A stretch of 64,000 nucleotides of DNA from Shewanella sp. VB17 (GTDB taxonomy: Bacteria; Pseudomonadota; Gammaproteobacteria; Enterobacterales; Shewanellaceae). Position numbers and translations under genes: made by a program. Below, piece by piece: positions 58,754 through 64,000 of this stretch. Below the pieces are notes generated by a model. That model was not told where the DNA came from. It saw nothing but the letters and a program-made list of their open reading frames with translations, and did no database searches. Within the stretch, counting starts at the first letter, position 1, and the number at the start of each line of letters is the position of its first letter. Location: the NCBI RefSeq assembly GCF_013248905.1, contig NZ_JABRVS010000001.1, forward strand, positions 372,001 to 436,000, read 5' to 3'.

Positions 58754-61261
58754 TTACAATCTCACCACTTTACTCATGTTAATATGACTTGAATTCAAAA
58801 ATGCTTGAATAAACGCCTGTTCACTTAAAGGATCACTGAAAAAATACCCTTGAAATGTATCGCAATTATTGTCTTGTAAAAAGGCATATTGTGCTTGGGT
58901 TTCAACCCCTTCTGCCACCACCTTTAAATTGAGACTATGCGCCATATTGATAATTGCTTTAACAATGATATCCGACGCCTCATTTTCACCAATTTTACTG
59001 ATAAAAGTGGTGTCTAATTTTAGCCTAGAAAGGGGTAAACTCTGCAAGTAATTCAATGAGCTGTAACCGGTACCAAAATCATCAATGGCGATAGAGACTC
59101 CCGCCTCTTGTAACATGTTCATTTTTTTCTTGATGATGTCCAGATTTGTGATCAATGCATATTCAGTTAATTCTAACTCTATTATGTCAGCTGCCACTTC
59201 ATTTTCTGCGATCTCTGCCAGCATATTTTCAACATACAAATCTTGATTAAATTGACGTGCACTGACGTTAATCGCCACTGAGGCCAGTTCGACCCCTTGG
59301 TCTTTTAATCGACCAATAAAATGACATGTTTCCTTTAAAACCCAATAGCCTATCTCTTCAATTAGCCCGCTACCCTCAGCAATGGGAAGAAAGTCATCAG
59401 GAGAAATGAGGCCTTTTTCTGCATGATGCCAACGAAGCAAAACTTCTGCGCATACGATAACGCCGTGCTTGTCGACGATGGGCTGGAATAACAAAGAGAG
59501 TTCTTCTTTGGCGATTGCCTTTTTTAATTCATTGTTAATCCATAAGCTATTTTGAGCCATGACTTCCATTTCATGGCTGTAAATAGCATAAGCATCACGA
59601 CCCTTGTCTTTTGCTCTGTGCATAGCAAGGTTAGCATGTTGCAATACTTGCTCAGGCTCCATTTGGTCAAGGTCATCGAGCATGCAAATACCGACACTGA
59701 CTGAAATATTTAATGTTTGATTGTCAATATCAAAACTGCGTCCTATCATTTGACGGATCTGGCTGGCTAATACGACAGTGCGTCTATTGGCGGCAGCAGC
59801 ATCCTCACCTAATGACTTCACTAATAACACAAATTCATCAGCAGCCAGGCGTGCTATCACCACATTATTTGAAAAGTGACTCGATAAACGTGCCGCCACT
59901 TTGATTAACACCCGATCACCTCGATGGTGACCTAAGGTGTCATTAATGATTTTAAAATTATCTAGATCGATCACAAACAGCGCTGAACAATGGTGTTGAT
60001 TGTGTCGCTTAAGGGCGTAAATCTCATCCAATAGGGCTCTGCGATTGGCTAGCCCAGTTAAGATATCATGTTTAGTCTGGTGTATGATGGCCTGCTGGTT
60101 ACTCACATCATTAGAAACATTGGCATGAGTACCTATCATGCGAATAGGGGCTCCGTTGTCATCCCACTCAACCACTAAACCTCTATCGAGTACCCAAATA
60201 TAATGACCTTGTTTATGCTTGAGCCTATGGATACTCTCAAATTCTTTCATTTCATTATTTAAATACCGTTTAAGGTTTTTTAACGCCTCTGGCTTATCTT
60301 CTGGGTGTAGCAGTTCCTGCCAAGTATTAAATTCATGGGTTAACTCATCGGCGTCATAACCTAGCATTTCCTTCCAAGATTCGGACAAAAACACTTCATT
60401 GGTGACTAAATTCCAGTCCCAAATACGATTTTCGGAGATCTCCACGGCAAACAGCCATCTTATCTGGCTATCATTGAGCTGTTTTTTGCTATGAGTTAAC
60501 ATATTTGAGAAATCTCTCAGGTGCTCCTGAATTGCTACGACTTCACTAAATACGGCTAAAACTGGTTGTTCATGAAAACCAAAGAAATCATTAGAATATT
60601 TGGTGCCATTGGTGGCCTGTACGCTGAGGGCTCTCAGTGGACGTATTAGATACACATGTAACAGAACCAGAAAAAATAGCAGACCGATTAAGCTCACTCC
60701 AATGAACCTGATAAAGCTGACTTGTACATGGTGATCACTGTTCTTTAATAAGGGGGAGATGTCATACTCTACATAAATGAGATCATGAATATCTTTTTGA
60801 TTGTGCTGATATTGTGTCTTTAATGGGTAGTATGCTTGTATGGAAAGGCGTTGAGTATTCACCACTGTCTGTGGGGTCCGTTCGGCTGCTACCCGTCGAT
60901 GTAAATGAAAATCATAGCCATCGATAATATGATTTGCCTGACTATCGCGCCAAACGAGATGATTTGAAAACCGAATAATACTTTGATTGTTTAATACCGT
61001 ATAAACCATCACTCCGAGATCGGCAGCGGCTAAAGCAATTTCTTGCTCAATTCTTGCGGGATCTTGCATCGCCAGGGCAGAATTTACAATATGCTGCATT
61101 CTAACCAAATGCAGATCTAAGTGGGCGACCTCATGAGTGATCGCTTCCTGTCGTTTTTCATTGCGCTCATAGAGATAATCTGCCGTTATTAGACAGAGAT
61201 AGAGAAGAGATGTAAAAACGGGAATACCGTAGGCTAAAGAGGGCCTAAATAGTGTAGACAA
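58754..61261 (-). CDS. Membrane PAS-GGDEF-EAL protein, probable c-di-GMP phosphodiesterase
   Basis: The 835-residue protein has membrane segments at about 11-29 and 184-204 flanking a periplasmic sensor domain, a PAS domain with PAC (about 275-385), a GGDEF domain (about 395-560) and an EAL domain (about 575-825). The GGDEF site is AADEF (473-477), so cyclase activity is doubtful. The EAL site is AEVLLRW (605-611), with AINVSARQFNQ, LELTEYAL, IDDFGTGYSSLNYL and KVVAEGVET all conserved, so phosphodiesterase activity is likely. It ends near the lateral motor genes. Confidence 0.93.
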   Translation of the reverse strand: MSTLFRPSLAYGIPVFTSLLYLCLITADYLYERNEKRQEAITHEVAHLDLHLVRMQHIVNSALAMQDPARIEQEIALAAADLGVMVYTVLNNQSIIRFSNHLVWRDSQANHIIDGYDFHLHRRVAAERTPQTVVNTQRLSIQAYYPLKTQYQHNQKDIHDLIYVEYDISPLLKNSDHHVQVSFIRFIGVSLIGLLFFLVLLHVYLIRPLRALSVQATNGTKYSNDFFGFHEQPVLAVFSEVVAIQEHLRDFSNMLTHSKKQLNDSQIRWLFAVEISENRIWDWNLVTNEVFLSESWKEMLGYDADELTHEFNTWQELLHPEDKPEALKNLKRYLNNEMKEFESIHRLKHKQGHYIWVLDRGLVVEWDDNGAPIRMIGTHANVSNDVSNQQAIIHQTKHDILTGLANRRALLDEIYALKRHNQHHCSALFVIDLDNFKIINDTLGHHRGDRVLIKVAARLSSHFSNNVVIARLAADEFVLLVKSLGEDAAAANRRTVVLASQIRQMIGRSFDIDNQTLNISVSVGICMLDDLDQMEPEQVLQHANLAMHRAKDKGRDAYAIYSHEMEVMAQNSLWINNELKKAIAKEELSLLFQPIVDKHGVIVCAEVLLRWHHAEKGLISPDDFLPIAEGSGLIEEIGYWVLKETCHFIGRLKDQGVELASVAINVSARQFNQDLYVENMLAEIAENEVAADIIELELTEYALITNLDIIKKKMNMLQEAGVSIAIDDFGTGYSSLNYLQSLPLSRLKLDTTFISKIGENEASDIIVKAIINMAHSLNLKVVAEGVETQAQYAFLQDNNCDTFQGYFFSDPLSEQAFIQAFLNSSHINMSKVVRL

Positions 61262-61780
61262 AAGTAAATTACCTATAATAAACTAACAACTATCATTATA
61301 CGCTTACCCTATGCTAACGATTATTATCCTTTTAGGCAAAATAACTGACGATTTATAACGATTCAAAACTATAAGCTACAAGTTTGCAACTTAAATTGAT
61401 AAGGGAATGCTAAATAGAACTCTGATAACGTGATGTTATTTATCGCAGAATATCTCAAAAAGTCTTCAATTAAACCCTAATTCAATAAATTTACTTATTG
61501 ATAACTAAAAATAAATAGTAACACCCATTTCGTATTGTTATTAACGTATGGGTAACCTAATTGGTTCTGTATTAATTTCACCTCTTGGTTGAATAATTTG
61601 TTGGAGGGTGGTTTTTAGGTTGCTACAACTATAGGCATTATCTCTTACGTGTATAAAATGTAAATAAAAAGATTGTTTTAAGTGTTAACTTGTTTTTTTT
61701 CGGTTGTGTTTATGTGTGCGCTGGTATATATTTCGCGCTGCTTTGTTGTTTCTGTTGTTTTGATATATGGATGTATTGAT
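61262..61780. other. 519-base region upstream of the secreted-protein gene
   Basis: AT-rich sequence with promoter DNA for the EAL gene (minus strand). An open frame continues upstream of the chosen start at 61781 to GTG 61682, but has no ribosome site there. Confidence 0.5.
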
Positions 61781-63178
61781 TTGAAAGCTATAACTAGACA
61801 GGGGTTCACCCTGCTGTTTTTGTGTGTAACAAGTGTTTATTTTGCAGCAATTGCTGTTTCTGCCCCAGCCCCCTTTGAGCAAGCTTATGCGCCAATTTCA
61901 GTTGGGGATATCACCATTTTTATTCCTATCGAGCGCCTGCCGAGCTTGCCGCCATCGTTATCCATCAAATCCAGCGGCGATGAATATCTATTAGAGTGGG
62001 CAGGCGATAGTAGCGTGAGTCGTTATCAGCTTGAACATAAGGTTAACGGTGTTTGGGTATTACTCACCGATAATATATCAACATCGTCTTATCAGACCTC
62101 AATCAATAATGGCCCCGAGTTTCGCATCAGTGCCTGTGACCGTTATGGCTGCTCAGCGTGGAGGGAGGTGAACAATAACGTTAGCGGCGAATTAATGATA
62201 AGCCAGTTTAGCAAATCTGCCGATGCCGTCTCCTCCGGTAGCCAAGTACAGTTATCTTGGCAGGTTTCAGATGCGGTAAGCATTGACATCAGTAGTAACC
62301 AAGGCCATCAATTCAGCACGCATATCGGCCAAGGCCAACACGCATTTAGCATTAATGGACTCACAGAATTTACTCTCAAAGCCAGCAGTTTTGATGCCAG
62401 TTACAGCCAGCGCCTTATGGTGGCGCCTGCGGCAATCATGCCTGATTTCACTATCGCCCCTAAGCAAGACAGTTACAGCCAGCCCTTGCTCGAACTGGTA
62501 AAAAGTCAAAATCTGCATATGCAACCCATAGAGCGGGCTTTGTTATCAACCAAACTGAGGGATAATTCAGAGTTAAATATCATTGCTCAGCACGATAATA
62601 AGTTATCTCGTGTCTCTAACACGGGCCAGCTAATATGGACCTTAGCCCTCGATGGTGTTATTGCCAATCAACCGGTATTCAATCTGGCAACCAATGAACT
62701 GTTTTTTACCCTTAGCTCGGCCCAGGGCTCTGGCAGTTTATGCAAAGCCGATATTAATGCTAATGAACACCGCTGTTTTACCAGCAAACCGGACAGTGAA
62801 GAGACATTGGCCAGTATGATCGCCGCGCCTTTAATCATTGATGACAGGGTATTTGCCTTCGATGTTAACGGCGCCCTATATGAAGTGAGCAGCAACTTTA
62901 ATGCTGATACTTACCGCAGACTAGGTGTGCTGCCATTATCAGCAAGCGATGCCATCTTAACCACCACAGTCACAGATAAAGAGCAAACCCGTTTTATTGT
63001 CAGAACCAAGCAAGACAAGGTCATTGCTTTAGCTATTCCTCGCCCGTCCGGTTTTATCGACACTTTAGTGCGCATGAAAAGATCGCTCTCTTTCCTGAGC
63101 TCAGCAGCAGAGGCTGACAGCTCACCCCAATTAGAGATCCAATGGACCAAGTCGTTAACTCAGGAAGAGGCCAAATAA
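61781..63178 (+). CDS. Secreted protein with FN3-like domain
   Basis: TTG 61781 is chosen because a signal peptide follows (about 1-28, KAITRQGFTLLFLCVTSVYFAAIAVSA). The 465-residue product has an FN3-like region (SIKSSGDEYLLEWAGDSSVSRYQLEHKVNGVWVLL), a second beta region (SQVQLSWQVSDAVSIDISSN), and a C-terminal half with PQQ/beta-propeller-like strands (LSRVSNTGQLIWTLALDG, DRVFAFDVNGALYEVSSNF). The frame extends upstream to 61682. It is one base from the next gene and probably forms an operon with it. Function unknown; association with a large secreted repeat protein is inferred. Confidence 0.6.
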   Translation: MKAITRQGFTLLFLCVTSVYFAAIAVSAPAPFEQAYAPISVGDITIFIPIERLPSLPPSLSIKSSGDEYLLEWAGDSSVSRYQLEHKVNGVWVLLTDNISTSSYQTSINNGPEFRISACDRYGCSAWREVNNNVSGELMISQFSKSADAVSSGSQVQLSWQVSDAVSIDISSNQGHQFSTHIGQGQHAFSINGLTEFTLKASSFDASYSQRLMVAPAAIMPDFTIAPKQDSYSQPLLELVKSQNLHMQPIERALLSTKLRDNSELNIIAQHDNKLSRVSNTGQLIWTLALDGVIANQPVFNLATNELFFTLSSAQGSGSLCKADINANEHRCFTSKPDSEETLASMIAAPLIIDDRVFAFDVNGALYEVSSNFNADTYRRLGVLPLSASDAILTTTVTDKEQTRFIVRTKQDKVIALAIPRPSGFIDTLVRMKRSLSFLSSAAEADSSPQLEIQWTKSLTQEEAK

Positions 63179-63179
63179 T

Positions 63180-64000
63180 ATGAAGATGCAAATGCAAAGC
63201 GGATTGAGCGTTAAATTTACGCGTTTGATTAAATATTTAGTCGTGTTTACTTGTTTTATTTTGAGTTCGAATGTTCAGGCCACACAATCTACTAGTGTTG
63301 GAAATTTTTCATCTTCGTTTAAGCCTGATGAGCATATCAGTCTGTTGAATACTAATCATTCAGTGAGAGTCAAGTTTTGGTCATCTATTCCACGAGGTAT
63401 ATATGACTATGCTCCTATGACTCCTTATATTAAAAAGGTTTCGTTACGGGTTGGTATTCTAAATGGGAGTTTTATTAGGGAGATTCAACTACCAAAATAC
63501 ACCGATTTTGAATTTACAACTGTTGATTCAGTTACACTGTTTAAGGGGGTTCCTGGAAAGTATAGATTAACCTATGAAGTTCTAATTGATGAATATACAA
63601 TTGATGATTCTGGTGACTTTGGGGATTTTTATAGTACAGAAAAAAGAATGCTATCCTCCAAAATTGTCACTGTGTATAAAAATACTCCCCCCAGAGTCAC
63701 GCTAAGCTCTACATCTATCAACACAAAATTAGGCAAACCAGCTGTGGTTACAGTTAAGGTCAGCGATAGTGGGGGTAAACTCAAGAATTATCCTAGGCTG
63801 AGTGTCACTGGCAGCAGTCGATCCCGCTGGACAACAAAACTCATCTCCTGTTCAAAAAATACCGCCACAGCGCAAGTGTGCAAGTTTCAGCTTAAAGATA
63901 ATGGCAGTGGCGCCAATGTAGCCACCCATGGTTTCACGGCTAAGGCGGTTGATAAATTTGGCTTAGCAGCCACAGCTAACGGTAGCATCAAGGTCACTGA
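63180..64000 (+). CDS. Start of a secreted protein, cut by the window edge
   Basis: Starting one base after the preceding stop, this frame is open for 273 codons to the window end without a stop. Residues 1-35 form a signal peptide (RLIKYLVVFTCFILSSNVQA). The first ~165 residues are AT-rich in codon use and match no family; from about TPPRVTLSS onward the codons are more GC-rich and the pattern (KPAVVTVKVSDSGGKL, GFTAKAVDKFGLAATANGS) is of Ig-like beta modules. It may be the N-terminus of a large secreted or RHS-type protein. The rest must be read outside the window. Confidence 0.6.
   Translation, partial: MKMQMQSGLSVKFTRLIKYLVVFTCFILSSNVQATQSTSVGNFSSSFKPDEHISLLNTNHSVRVKFWSSIPRGIYDYAPMTPYIKKVSLRVGILNGSFIREIQLPKYTDFEFTTVDSVTLFKGVPGKYRLTYEVLIDEYTIDDSGDFGDFYSTEKRMLSSKIVTVYKNTPPRVTLSSTSINTKLGKPAVVTVKVSDSGGKLKNYPRLSVTGSSRSRWTTKLISCSKNTATAQVCKFQLKDNGSGANVATHGFTAKAVDKFGLAATANGSIKVT

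Noticed and set aside
1..64000. CRISPR array, tRNA or rRNA genes
   Set aside because: No regularly spaced direct repeats of CRISPR type, no tRNA cloverleaf with the TTCGA box and CCA end, and no rRNA-like segments were noticed by eye. A dedicated scan was not possible.

Overview
The window reads as chromosome of a marine gammaproteobacterium of the Shewanella type. The support is family-level recognition of the proteins, the order of the core genes (ftn, ribB, ptrB, the gspCDEFGHIJKLMN operon, hslR, hslO, ATP-dependent pckA) and small lineage-typical genes such as a DUF2986 protein. No rRNA, tRNA, CRISPR array, intact insertion sequence or prophage was seen. Genus assignment is inference; no database was consulted.

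Left part (1-21.5 kb): the 3' end of a molybdate/tungstate-type ABC ATPase; a YgiW-like BOF protein, a PepSY protein and an OmpR-type two-component pair; a pseudouridine synthase and a tiny Pmp3/YqaE membrane protein; the glutamate:Na+ symporter GltS; a three-gene bufferin-type RiPP cassette (DUF2282 precursor, DUF692/MNIO enzyme, DUF2063 partner); moeA-moeB; ferritin; ribB under a well-preserved FMN riboswitch; oligopeptidase B; a GIY-YIG protein; an LpxL-type acyltransferase; a PAP2 phosphatase; a DGSGS-repeat DUF4097-like exported protein; a methyltransferase; and a phosphopantetheinyl transferase preceded by palindromic intergenic elements.

Middle (21.5-37.6 kb): a complete type II secretion operon gspC to gspN on the minus strand, divergent from the heat-shock genes hslR and hslO, then pckA and a two-domain monooxygenase-like protein.

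Right part (37.7-58.6 kb): one half of a lateral (swarming) flagellar system. flgN-flgM-flgA lie on the minus strand and flgBCDEFGHIJKL on the plus strand, followed by an unnamed gene whose product looks like a divergent flagellin relative, then flagellin (lafA), fliD-fliS-fliT-fliK-fliL, a sigma-28 gene and motA-motB. Two strong sigma-54 promoter matches precede flgB and fliD, and a weaker sigma-28-like box precedes lafA, which suggests a sigma-54 to sigma-28 hierarchy. The switch, MS-ring and export genes (fliE-J, fliM-R, flhA/B) and the usual lateral master regulator are not in the window. Beside the motor genes are a PilZ protein, a small membrane protein and a PAS-GGDEF-EAL protein with a degenerate GGDEF site, which looks like a c-di-GMP control module.

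The right edge (61.3-64 kb) carries two secreted-protein genes, the second running off the window.

The most interesting items are the bufferin cassette, the flagellin-like gene between flgL and lafA, the unusual central domain of the flagellin, the paired sigma-54 promoters, the PilZ/EAL module next to the lateral motor, and the intergenic palindromic repeats.
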